Shown in pieces: positions 1-8,318 of a DNA stretch of 64,000 nt (its first letter is position 1; every line of letters begins with the position of its first letter). Both the position numbers and the translations under genes were made by a program. The notes beneath the pieces are model-generated. The model was not told the DNA's origin and ran no database searches. It saw only the letters and a program-made list of their open reading frames with translations. This stretch comes from an uncultured Pelagibacteraceae bacterium (GTDB taxonomy: Bacteria; Pseudomonadota; Alphaproteobacteria; Pelagibacterales; Pelagibacteraceae), in assembly GCA_902616725.1 (NCBI GenBank), contig CACMTZ010000001.1, positions 62,001 to 126,000 of the forward strand, in the 5' to 3' direction.

Positions 1-154
1 CAGGACACTCAGGCTCACAAACGCCACAATCTATACACTCATCAGGTTTAATTACAAGCATATTTTTTCCCTCATAGAAACAATCTACAGGGCAAACTTC
101 AACACAATCCATTAACTTACATTTAATGCATTTGTCATTAACTATATATGTCAT
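1..154 (-). CDS. fdxA: FdxA-type 7Fe ferredoxin (3' part beyond window)
   Basis: The N-terminal 51 residues are visible and the rest runs off the left edge. The cysteine pattern fits a 3Fe-4S/4Fe-4S ferredoxin of the FdxA family: C9, C12, C17 and C21 (with the CPVDCFYEG signature) near the start, then a [12 protein letters not shown] cluster. It is a soluble electron carrier whose redox partner cannot be told from here. The ATG overlaps the TAA of the upstream TerB-like gene by one base (TAATG), so the two are probably translationally coupled. In many alphaproteobacteria fdxA lies downstream of the same helicase, which supports the call. Confidence 0.93.
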   Translation of the reverse strand, partial: MTYIVNDKCIKCKLMDCVEVCPVDCFYEGKNMLVIKPDECIDCGVCEPECP

Positions 155-567
155 TATTGATTTTCTTTTTTAATTTTTTCTTTGATATCTCCCATGATCT
201 TATTGTCAATATACAATAAGCCTGCAAGTCGTCTCATCAAATTAGTTTCATACATATCTGCTTCTTTATTTGAGTAAATTATTCTCCAAAGGGTTTCTAT
301 AATTTCAATTTTTTTTTTATCATCCATATTTTTAACTTCCCTTGTAAAATCCAAAATTTGGTTAGAGTTTTCTTCTATTTTTTTACCTTCTTTTAAAATA
401 TTTTCTAAATTATCTTGGTTTGCACCTATTTTCAAAAGTGCCTTACTTATTATAATCTCTTCTTCTTTTGAGAAGTTCTCATCAATTTTTGCGGCATGTA
501 TCAATAATGCCGCAACTCTTGCTAAATCACTAGTTTTAGTATCTCCTTTTTTTTCTTTAAAAAACAT
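154..567 (-). CDS. TerB-like (tellurite-resistance family) protein
   Basis: 137 residues, soluble, predicted all-helical. The stretch [20 protein letters not shown] followed by acidic residues, and the later [22 protein letters not shown], match the two metal-binding-like helical repeats of the TerB/DUF533-type fold (residues about 12-45 and 85-125). Many alphaproteobacteria carry such a protein without any tellurite operon, so resistance should not be inferred. It starts 3 bases after the helicase stop and its stop overlaps the fdxA start, so it is the middle gene of a three-gene operon. The actual role is unknown. Confidence 0.75.
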   Translation of the reverse strand: MFFKEKKGDTKTSDLARVAALLIHAAKIDENFSKEEEIIISKALLKIGANQDNLENILKEGKKIEENSNQILDFTREVKNMDDKKKIEIIETLWRIIYSNKEADMYETNLMRRLAGLLYIDNKIMGDIKEKIKKENQ

Positions 568-570
568 TAC

Positions 571-3048
571 TTACTGGTTTAAATTTAAATTTTTTAACAC
601 TTTAAAAGGACTTTCTTTAATGAATTTTTTACTTACTTTTTTTGAGCTTTTTCTTGGATTGTATTTAAAAAATATTTCATTATTTTTTTCAAAAACTTTA
701 TAACCCATAATTTTTAAAAGCTTTTTAAAGTTGTCCTTATTACATCCAAGTAAATTCAACATTTCAGGAATTAACTTAATTTCATTCTTTTCTGTGTTTG
801 AATTAATAATTTGAACAAATAATCTCTCTAAAATATCAATTCTTACGTAAAAATTGTCAAATTTCTCAAATCCACAGAGTAACATAAAATTTCTGTTTTT
901 AATTTTGTCGTTTTCTAAAAAATTTAAGCCAAACACAGGAGGTTTTAAATTAAAATATTTTTGATGATAATTTTTCCAAAGTAAAGTTCTTAAGGACACA
1001 GCCTCTGGTTTGATTAATTTGTGTAAAAATACATGATATCTTCCAAATTTTACTCCTTGATCTCTCAAAAATTTCCTCTCATTTTGTCCTAATATTTTTA
1101 GATAATCTGTAACTTGATTTCTTTGAAGGACTCCATTGTTCTCATACAATTGATATGCAAGCGCTTTAATTGATGAATTTTTTTCCTTAAGGTTTCTCAA
1201 ATCAATTAAACTGCTCAAAACATTTTGTATTTTATTTTTTAGCCATTTCACTAAATAATTATTTAATTTTTTTAATTGATCTGTTTCCAGAATATCATCA
1301 ACTATAAGAACAATATTTGGATTTAAATAATCTCTACCTGGTTGCAATTTTGCTATTGGAGACTTTCTCCAATAAATTTTAAAATCCTCGTTTAGTTCTA
1401 TTAAACCTGTCTCGGTTATTGTATCTATTCTTTTTTTAAGTTCTGGACCAACTGTCTGTCTTGCTGCTTTTTTGAGAGATTTGATATCTGTCTCTAAAGC
1501 ACCCTTTTTTAAATCTAGTTCTAATTTAAGTCCATTTATCTTTCCAATAAATTGATCATCAATCATTACTTTGTTATTTTCTAAGATTTTAGTATCAAAT
1601 TCCATATCTTGCTTTAAGCCTCTTGCTAGGACACTTGCCCTTTTGTCAATAAAAGTTTTTGTAAGCTCCTCATGTAATCTATCTGATAACTTATCCTCTA
1701 AGTGTTTTGTTTTTTCTATCCAATAGTTTTGATTTTCTATCCAATTATTTTTATTTGAAACATATGACCAAGTTCTTACATTTGCAATTCTATTTGATAA
1801 AGAATCTACATTTCCATCTAATTTATCAAGTTTGACGAGTTGAAGTCGCATATAATCATCTGTAATTTGACTTTTTTCACTTGTTAAATATTTAAACACA
1901 TTTTCAATCACTTCATAGTGATTGCCATAGGTTTTTTTAACAAAATCTGGTATTTGGCAACATTCCCATAAAAGACTTAATCTATCTTTATCAAATTTAA
2001 TATTTTCCAAATTTTTATCTCTTAAAAAAAATTTTAAGGCTTTTTCATCTTCGCACTCATGTATTTTTCTTAACCATCTTCTATTAGGCTTTTCCTCTAA
2101 AGACTTTAATAATTTAAAAGGACTTTCAAAATTTAAATTTGAATTTCTCCAAAATAAGGATTGGATTTCCTCAAATTTATGATTTTCCAATAAATCTACT
2201 TCATCAGCATTTATTTCTTTGCATTCTCCTGTTATACCAAAATTTCCATTGTTCATATATCTTCCTGCTCTACCAGCTATTTGTCCAATTTCTGCTAAAT
2301 TTAGCTTTCTTAATTTTTTTCCATCAAATTTTTTTAAATTGGAAAAATAAACGTGATCAAGATCCATATTAATTCCCATACCAATAGCATCAGTTGCGAC
2401 TAGAAAATCAACATCTCCAGATTGATACAGCTCTACTTGTGCATTCCTTGTCTTTGGGCTTAAAGATCCCATAACAATAGAAGCGCCTCCTTTTTGTCTT
2501 CTTATAAGTTCAGCGATGGCGTAAACTTCCTCTGCAGAAAATGCTATAATTGCGGTTTTTCTTTGAATTCTTGAAATTTTTTTATGACCAACATAAGAAA
2601 GTTTTGAAAGTCTAGTTCGATTTATAAATTCGATGTCATCATCAAGATTAGAAATAATTGGTCTTATAGTATTTGATCCCATTAACATTGTTAATTTTAT
2701 TCCTCTTAAGTTCAATAATCTGTCTGTAAAAATATGACCTCGCTCATGGTCTGCGCACATTTGAATTTCATCCACGCCTACAAAATCTAATTCTTTATCA
2801 ATAGGCATAGATTCAACAGTACAAAGATAATACTTTGCATTTGTAGGAATTATTTTTTCTTCACCAGTAATTAATGCAACTTTATCTAAACTTACCTTTT
2901 TAATTACCTTGTCGTAAACTTCTCTAGCTAACAATCTCAAAGGAAAACCTATCATTCCAGTGTCAAACGACAGCATTGTCTCAATAGCAAGATGAGTTTT
3001 ACCTGTATTTGTCGGGCCAAGGACAGCTGTAATTTTATTTTTTGTCAT
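571..3048 (-). CDS. SUV3-type superfamily 2 RNA/DNA helicase
   Basis: 825 residues. The N-terminal half is a helicase core: Walker A GPTNTGKT at residues 11-18, Walker B DEIQ near residue 93, and motif VI QIAGRAGR near residue 256. GPTNTGKT is the form typical of SUV3, the mitochondrial RNA helicase, and its alphaproteobacterial relatives. The C-terminal half (about 330-825) is lysine-rich and helical, has no motif I recognise, and ends in a basic tail. The expected role is ATP-driven unwinding of RNA or RNA/DNA in the cytoplasm, possibly in RNA turnover; this is inferred from the family only. It is the first gene of the helicase-TerB-fdxA operon. Confidence 0.85.
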   Translation of the reverse strand: MTKNKITAVLGPTNTGKTHLAIETMLSFDTGMIGFPLRLLAREVYDKVIKKVSLDKVALITGEEKIIPTNAKYYLCTVESMPIDKELDFVGVDEIQMCADHERGHIFTDRLLNLRGIKLTMLMGSNTIRPIISNLDDDIEFINRTRLSKLSYVGHKKISRIQRKTAIIAFSAEEVYAIAELIRRQKGGASIVMGSLSPKTRNAQVELYQSGDVDFLVATDAIGMGINMDLDHVYFSNLKKFDGKKLRKLNLAEIGQIAGRAGRYMNNGNFGITGECKEINADEVDLLENHKFEEIQSLFWRNSNLNFESPFKLLKSLEEKPNRRWLRKIHECEDEKALKFFLRDKNLENIKFDKDRLSLLWECCQIPDFVKKTYGNHYEVIENVFKYLTSEKSQITDDYMRLQLVKLDKLDGNVDSLSNRIANVRTWSYVSNKNNWIENQNYWIEKTKHLEDKLSDRLHEELTKTFIDKRASVLARGLKQDMEFDTKILENNKVMIDDQFIGKINGLKLELDLKKGALETDIKSLKKAARQTVGPELKKRIDTITETGLIELNEDFKIYWRKSPIAKLQPGRDYLNPNIVLIVDDILETDQLKKLNNYLVKWLKNKIQNVLSSLIDLRNLKEKNSSIKALAYQLYENNGVLQRNQVTDYLKILGQNERKFLRDQGVKFGRYHVFLHKLIKPEAVSLRTLLWKNYHQKYFNLKPPVFGLNFLENDKIKNRNFMLLCGFEKFDNFYVRIDILERLFVQIINSNTEKNEIKLIPEMLNLLGCNKDNFKKLLKIMGYKVFEKNNEIFFKYNPRKSSKKVSKKFIKESPFKVLKNLNLNQ

Positions 3049-3216
3049 TTCTATCTTTGGTATATATTAATTTTTATCTACCAGATGTAGTTGTTGTTAA
3101 AGAACAAAAATAGACTAAAACATGACCGAATCGATAGATAAAAAGTTCTCATTTTTTTTAAATAATAATTTAACTTAACATAATTAAATTAATTATAAAG
3201 ATTATGTACTGAATGC

Positions 3217-3627
3217 TTATTCAGTTGTTTTGATTTTTAAAATTTTCCAAATTCCTGATGCTGACGTAATTATCTTACCATTACAATTTAACTCACAAAA
3301 TAAAAATACAAGAGTTTTTGTTTTTTTTAATATTTTAACTTTCCCGTAGATTTCATCATTAACTTTTGATGATCCAATAAATTTTATATCTAAAGAAATT
3401 GTTACGCAGGGTGCATTATCAGCTGATCGATGTGCTGCTGTACCGGCACCGGCATCTATTAGTGCAGACAAATAACCCCCATGAGTAATTCCTGCAGCAT
3501 TTAAATGATTATTATTAATTGTTGATTTAAATTCGTATTCATTTTCGGAGATATTTCTAAATAAAAGGCCTCCGTTATGTTTCATAAAACCTGGTTTGAG
3601 ACTGATTTGTTCAAATTGATTAGACAT
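3217..3627 (-). CDS. PaaI-type hotdog-fold acyl-CoA thioesterase
   Basis: 136 residues, the usual size of a single hotdog domain. The HGG motif with downstream acidic residue (THGGYLSALIDAGAGTAAHR, about residues 48-67) is the active-site helix of PaaI-like thioesterases, and VTISLDIKFIGSSK forms the following strand. It probably hydrolyses an acyl- or aroyl-CoA ester; the substrate cannot be told from sequence. It lies 6 bases downstream of a 32-residue membrane ORF on the same strand and may be co-transcribed with it. Confidence 0.85.
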   Translation of the reverse strand: MSNQFEQISLKPGFMKHNGGLLFRNISENEYEFKSTINNNHLNAAGITHGGYLSALIDAGAGTAAHRSADNAPCVTISLDIKFIGSSKVNDEIYGKVKILKKTKTLVFLFCELNCNGKIITSASGIWKILKIKTTE

Positions 3628-3633
3628 AATTTT

Positions 3634-3732
3634 TTATAATACAAAAGTTAAGATTAATATAATTACAAAAATAGAAACAAAAAAATATATTACTGACATT
3701 TGAAGAGATATTTTTTCTAACCATTTTAACAT
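3634..3732 (-). CDS. 32-residue single-pass membrane protein (hypothetical)
   Basis: An ATG-to-TAA frame of 33 codons: a short amphipathic start (MLKWLEKISLQMS) followed by a hydrophobic stretch of about 18 residues (IYFFVSIFVIILILTFVL) that ends the protein. The layout is that of a small membrane-anchored protein with a cytoplasmic N-terminus. It sits between tRNA-Arg and the thioesterase, 6 bases upstream of the latter's ATG, in an intergenic gap that would otherwise be empty. Function unknown. An AT-rich sequence can produce such frames by chance, so conservation is needed to be sure. Confidence 0.45.
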   Translation of the reverse strand: MLKWLEKISLQMSVIYFFVSIFVIILILTFVL

Positions 3733-3747
3733 AATTTTCCTTTTTTA

Positions 3748-3824
3748 TGGTGCGCCTGCTAGGAGTCGAACCCAGAACCTCCTGGTCCGTAGCCAAGCGC
3801 TCTATCCAATTGAGCTACAGGCGC
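3748..3824 (-). tRNA. tRNA-Arg(ACG)
   Basis: A complete cloverleaf on the minus strand with encoded CCA. The acceptor stem is GCGCCTG/CAGGCGC, the D arm GCTC...GAGC with a GG-containing loop, the anticodon loop CTACGGA (anticodon ACG, read with inosine for CGN codons), and the T arm has a normal TTCGACT loop. Length is 77 nt with CCA. It reads away from the thiolase and towards the small membrane ORF. Confidence 0.97.
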
Positions 3825-3895
3825 ATTTATAAATATATTTGTTTATAGTATATCAATATTTAGTGTATTTTAATGATAAGATAAAATTAAAATTT

Positions 3896-5071
3896 ATGAA
3901 CAACAAACCTGATGACGTGGTCATTTGTAGTGCAGTTAGGACTCCTATAGGCACTTATAAGGGATCATTAAAAGATTTGAAAGGAGATCAACTTGGTACT
4001 ATCGTGATAAATGAGGTTTTGAAAAGAAGCAAAATATCTAATAATCAAATTGATGAAGTAATAATGGGCCAGGTTTTAACTGCTGCTGGAGGACAGAACC
4101 CTGCGAGACAAGCAGCAGTAAATGCTGGGATCCCCATATCCAAACCTGCTTATTTGGTAAACCAAGTTTGTGGATCAGGACTAAGAGCCATTATTTCAGG
4201 TTACCAACAAATTAAATTAGGAGATGCAAAAAATGTAATTTGTGGGGGTCAAGAGAATATGTCGATGACACCTTACTCTTATTTTTATTCAGAGAAAAAA
4301 GAAATTTCAAAAGATCAATTAATCAATACTATGATTCATGATGGTTTAACTGATGCTTTTAAAAATTACCACATGGGAGTTACAGCTGAAAATGTTGCAA
4401 AAAAGTTTAATATTTCTAGAAAACAACAAGATGAGTTTGCTCTTAAATCCCAAAAAAAAACAGAAATTGCAATTGAAAATAATAAATTTGATGATGAAAT
4501 AGTGCAGATAAATCACAAAGGTATTATTTTAAAAAAAGATGAACACCCAAGAAAAGATTTAAAGTTATCTGATTTAGAAAAATTAAAAACAGCTTTTAAA
4601 GATGGTGGGACTGTAACACCCGGAAACTCATCTGGTATAAATGATGGAGCAGCTGCTTTACTATTAACTACATTTAAGGAAGCTCAACAAAATTCACTCA
4701 AACCATTGGCCAAAATTATTTCCTGGGCATCTGTTGGTTTGGAACCGTCTTTAATGGGTCTTGGTCCTATAGAAGCTATTCGCCAAGCATCAAAAAAAGT
4801 AAATTGGAATTTAAATGAAATCGATTTATTTGAAATTAATGAGGCTTTTGCCGCTCAAGCCATAGCAGTTATCAGTGAATTGGGTATTGATGAAAACAAA
4901 GTTAATATAAATGGTGGGGCTATTGCTTTAGGTCACCCAATAGGTGCATCTGGAGCAAGAATACTTGTGACACTTATACATGAAATGAAAAAACAGAATA
5001 AAGAAAGAGGTTGTGCCGCACTTTGTATAGGTGGCGGTATGGGAATTGCGCTATGTGTAGAAAAAATTTAG
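3896..5071 (+). CDS. Acetyl-CoA acetyltransferase (thiolase)
   Basis: 391 residues from the chosen ATG at 3896, matching the usual 390-394 of biosynthetic thiolases; an in-frame start at 3839 would add 19 residues with no counterpart in the family. All catalytic elements are present: the nucleophilic Cys near residue 92 in NQVCGSGLRA, the His in GGAIALGHPIGASG, and the second Cys in CIGGGMG near the C-terminus. It condenses two acetyl-CoA or cleaves acetoacetyl-CoA (PhaA/AtoB type), in the cytoplasm. No phaB or other butanoate gene is adjacent, so the pathway is open. Confidence 0.92.
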   Translation: MNNKPDDVVICSAVRTPIGTYKGSLKDLKGDQLGTIVINEVLKRSKISNNQIDEVIMGQVLTAAGGQNPARQAAVNAGIPISKPAYLVNQVCGSGLRAIISGYQQIKLGDAKNVICGGQENMSMTPYSYFYSEKKEISKDQLINTMIHDGLTDAFKNYHMGVTAENVAKKFNISRKQQDEFALKSQKKTEIAIENNKFDDEIVQINHKGIILKKDEHPRKDLKLSDLEKLKTAFKDGGTVTPGNSSGINDGAAALLLTTFKEAQQNSLKPLAKIISWASVGLEPSLMGLGPIEAIRQASKKVNWNLNEIDLFEINEAFAAQAIAVISELGIDENKVNINGGAIALGHPIGASGARILVTLIHEMKKQNKERGCAALCIGGGMGIALCVEKI

Positions 5072-5184
5072 GAATTAATTTTTCCGTATTTTTCCTCTAA
5101 CAATATTTTTTGGATCCACACATTAGCATCTTTATATGTGTTGAATTTTGGTTGAATAAATATATTTAATAACTTTTTAATCAT
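5068..5184 (-). CDS. 38-residue hypothetical protein
   Basis: A minus-strand ATG-to-TAA frame of 39 codons in the gap between the thiolase and aceE, overlapping the thiolase stop by 4 bases in convergent orientation. The product begins MIKKLLNIFIQPKF and contains NTYKDANVWIQKILLEEKYG, a plausible amphipathic helical peptide with no membrane segment. It uses the gap economically, as expected of real genes in a compact genome, but I recognise no family. Tentative. Confidence 0.4.
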   Translation of the reverse strand: MIKKLLNIFIQPKFNTYKDANVWIQKILLEEKYGKINS

Positions 5185-5281
5185 TATTTGAGTATTTCAA
5201 TAAAGAGTGTCAAAAAATTGGATAGAATGTGTTAAAATTAAAGATTAAGTAAATTTTTTTTTATGTATAAAACTTTTAAAA

Positions 5282-8200
5282 ATGACTGAAAAATTGTTAG
5301 TTCCTGACATAGGTGATTTTGAGAACGTGGAAGTTATAGAACTTTTAGTAAAAGAGGGTCAAGATATTAAAAAAAATGATCCTGTTGTTACTATTGAAAG
5401 TGATAAATCGAGTGTTGAAATACCATCAATATTTTCTGGCAAAGTCGAGTCTATAAATGTCAAAGTCGGAGATAAGGTTTCAAAGGGAGATCTATTAATA
5501 AATATTTCTTCAAATCAATCATTATCTCAAAAAGAAAGTGTTCCAAAAGAAACTGAAAATTTAATTCAAGAAGCTGAGAGTACTTTAAAAAAACATCAGG
5601 ACCAAAATATTCCACAAAAAATAATTGAGGCCGAAAAACCAAAAATAATCCAAGTGGTTAAAGAAGGCGATATCGATCCACTAGAAACAAGTGAATGGCT
5701 AGAGTCTTTGTCAGCAGTAATAGAAAAAGACGGAAATCAGAGGGCACATTATTTAATTAAAGAACTTATCAACAAAGCTTATATGGAGGGTGCCAATATA
5801 CCCTATACGCAAAATACTCCTTATATAAACACTATACCAGTTAACGAGGAAAAAAAATCTAATGGAGATCAAAACATAGAGAGAAGAATTAGATCCTTAA
5901 TTAGATGGAATGCTGCCGCAATGGTAGTTAGAGCAAATAAAAAATTCCCAGAACTTGGAGGGCATATTGGAACTTTTGCATCTGCTGCAACTCTTTACGA
6001 TGTTGGTATGAATCATTTTTGGAGAGCTAAAAATAATAAATTTGGCGGAGATTTAATTTATTTTCAAGGTCATAGCGCTCCAGGTATGTACGCTAGAGCT
6101 TATCTGGAAGGTAGACTAAACGAAAAACAATTAGATAGTTTTCGACAAGAAGTAAACCCTGGTGGTCTTTCTTCATATCCTCATCCTTGGCTAATGCCGA
6201 ATTTTTGGCAATTTCCAACAGTGTCCATGGGATTAGGTCCAATGCTTGCAATTTATCAAGCAAGATTCATGAAGTATTTAATTAATAGAGGCCTCATCAA
6301 AGATGAAGGGAGAAAAGTTTGGGCATTTTTAGGTGACGGAGAAATGGATGAACCGGAATCTTTAGGCGCGATTGGTTTAGCCGCAAGAGAAAAATTAGAT
6401 AACTTAATATTTGTTGTAAATTGTAATCTTCAAAGACTGGACGGACCAGTTCGTGGAAACGGAAAGATAATTCAGGAATTAGAGGGAATTTTTAGAGGTG
6501 CAGGATGGAATGTTATAAAAGTTATTTGGGGTTCTTATTGGGATCCATTGCTTGCTAATGATAAAACAGGTCATTTAGTTAAAACAATGAATGAGACTGT
6601 CGATGGCGAGTATCAAGCAATGAAAGCAAGAGACGGTGCGTATGTGAGAGAAAAATTTTTTGGAAAATATTTAGAGACCAAAGAGTTGGTTTCCAGTCTT
6701 TCAGACAAAGATATTTGGCGATTAAACAGGGGTGGTCACGACCCACATAAAGTTTTTGCAGCTTATGATAAAGCATCTAAAAATGTTGGAAGTCCTACAG
6801 TTGTAATTGCAAAAACTATTAAGGGGTATGGAATGGGCAAAAGTGGTGAAAGTGTTAATACAACTCACCAGACTAAGAAGTTAGATATCGACGACTTAAT
6901 GTATTACAGAGATAGGTTTGATGTTCCATTAACAGATCAACAAGTTAAGAATATTGAATACTACAAGCCTGATCAAAATTCTCCAGAGATTAAATACATA
7001 AATGAAAGAAGAATTCAACTGGGTGGTTTTATTCCTGAAAGAACAACTTACGCGAAACCTGTTAAAGCACCACCAAAAGATATTTTCGATAATATGAAAG
7101 TTTCTACAGGTGAAAAAGAAATGTCGACCACAATGGCATTGGTCAGAATGTTAACAAACCTTTTGAGAGATAAAAATGTTGCACCAAGACTGGTTCCAAT
7201 TATACCTGATGAGGCTAGAACATTCGGAATGGAGGGTTTTTTTCAAAAAATAGGAATTTATGCTCATGAAGGTCAAAAATATGAGCCAGAAGATTCTGCT
7301 CAATTAAGTTCGTATAAAGAGGAAAAGAGTGGTCAAGTTTTAGAGGAAGGAATTAACGAGGCTGGAGCGATGTCATCTTGGATCGCTGCAGGGACTTCAT
7401 ATACAAACCATGATATAGAAATGATCCCAATTTATCTTTTTTACTCAATGTTTGGCTTTCAGAGAATTGGTGATTTTGCTTGGGCGGGTGCTGACAGCCA
7501 GTCGAGAGGGTTTTTGATTGGAGCAACCGCTGGAAGAACAACTCTTGCTGGGGAAGGTTTACAACATCAAGATGGTCATAGCCATTTAATGGCCTCAACT
7601 ATTCCTAATTGCAGATCTTATGATCCAACATTTCACTATGAGCTTGCAGTCATTTTTCGAGAAGGTTTAAGAAGAATGCATGAGAAAAAAGAAAACATTT
7701 TCTATTATATTACAACCATGAATGAAAATTATCCTCATCCAGAAATGCCCAAAGATAAATCATGTGAGGATGGTATTTTAAAAGGAATGTATAAAATAAA
7801 GGAGTTTAACAAGTATAAAAAAACTAAAATTCAATTTCTTGGATCTGGCACAATCTTAAGAGAAATGATAGCTGGTGCGGAAATATTACAAAATGAGTAT
7901 CAAATCGATAGTGAGATTTGGAGTGTAACCAGCTTTAATGAATTAAGAAGGGATGGCCTTGAGGTAGAGAGATACAATCTTCTAAATCCTGATAAAGAGC
8001 CTAAAAAAAGCTATGTAGAAAAATGTTTGGGTAATACTGAAGGGCCAATTTTAGCAGCTTCTGATTATATGAGAATGAATTCTGATCAGATTAGACCATA
8101 TATAAATAAAAGTTTTTATTCATTAGGGACGGATGGATTTGGTCGAAGTGATACAAGAAAGAAGTTAAGAAAATTTTTTGAAGTTGATAAGGAACATATC

Positions 8201-8317
8201 ACAACATATGGGTTGAGTATTTTAGCTAAGGAACAGCTTATTGCATCAAAATATGCAAAAGAAGCAATCAAAAAGTATAAGATTGATATTGATAAACCTA
8301 TGCCAACAAAATTATAG
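5282..8317 (+). CDS. aceE: Pyruvate dehydrogenase E1 (AceE type) with N-terminal lipoyl domain
   Basis: 1011 residues, against roughly 890 for the classic homodimeric AceE. Residues 1-76 form a lipoyl domain with the lipoylation Lys42 in ESDKSSVEIPS. Residues about 80-125 are a charged linker. From about residue 127 (DPLETSEWLESLSAVIE) the sequence follows AceE, with the thiamine diphosphate motif GDGE at residue 351 ending in NCNLQRLDGP near 380. It decarboxylates pyruvate and transfers the acetyl group to lipoyl-E2. aceF follows one base after the stop. Alphaproteobacteria commonly use a PdhA/PdhB heterodimer whose PdhB bears a lipoyl domain; here the homodimer type carries one. Confidence 0.96.
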   Translation: MTEKLLVPDIGDFENVEVIELLVKEGQDIKKNDPVVTIESDKSSVEIPSIFSGKVESINVKVGDKVSKGDLLINISSNQSLSQKESVPKETENLIQEAESTLKKHQDQNIPQKIIEAEKPKIIQVVKEGDIDPLETSEWLESLSAVIEKDGNQRAHYLIKELINKAYMEGANIPYTQNTPYINTIPVNEEKKSNGDQNIERRIRSLIRWNAAAMVVRANKKFPELGGHIGTFASAATLYDVGMNHFWRAKNNKFGGDLIYFQGHSAPGMYARAYLEGRLNEKQLDSFRQEVNPGGLSSYPHPWLMPNFWQFPTVSMGLGPMLAIYQARFMKYLINRGLIKDEGRKVWAFLGDGEMDEPESLGAIGLAAREKLDNLIFVVNCNLQRLDGPVRGNGKIIQELEGIFRGAGWNVIKVIWGSYWDPLLANDKTGHLVKTMNETVDGEYQAMKARDGAYVREKFFGKYLETKELVSSLSDKDIWRLNRGGHDPHKVFAAYDKASKNVGSPTVVIAKTIKGYGMGKSGESVNTTHQTKKLDIDDLMYYRDRFDVPLTDQQVKNIEYYKPDQNSPEIKYINERRIQLGGFIPERTTYAKPVKAPPKDIFDNMKVSTGEKEMSTTMALVRMLTNLLRDKNVAPRLVPIIPDEARTFGMEGFFQKIGIYAHEGQKYEPEDSAQLSSYKEEKSGQVLEEGINEAGAMSSWIAAGTSYTNHDIEMIPIYLFYSMFGFQRIGDFAWAGADSQSRGFLIGATAGRTTLAGEGLQHQDGHSHLMASTIPNCRSYDPTFHYELAVIFREGLRRMHEKKENIFYYITTMNENYPHPEMPKDKSCEDGILKGMYKIKEFNKYKKTKIQFLGSGTILREMIAGAEILQNEYQIDSEIWSVTSFNELRRDGLEVERYNLLNPDKEPKKSYVEKCLGNTEGPILAASDYMRMNSDQIRPYINKSFYSLGTDGFGRSDTRKKLRKFFEVDKEHITTYGLSILAKEQLIASKYAKEAIKKYKIDIDKPMPTKL
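5393..5424 (+). repeat. Direct repeat copy 1: lipoyl-lysine segment shared by aceE and aceF
   Basis: A 32-base stretch encoding the lipoyl attachment site of the E1 lipoyl domain is base-for-base identical to 8433-8464 in aceF. A further segment just upstream (ATTAAAAAAAATGATCCT) is also identical. Identity extends to third codon positions, which suggests recent duplication or gene conversion between the two lipoyl domains. Confidence 0.85.
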
Positions 8318-8318
8318 A

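Noticed and set aside
3839..3895. Upstream start for the thiolase
   Set aside because: It adds 19 residues outside the family; the ATG at 3896 gives the normal 391 residues.
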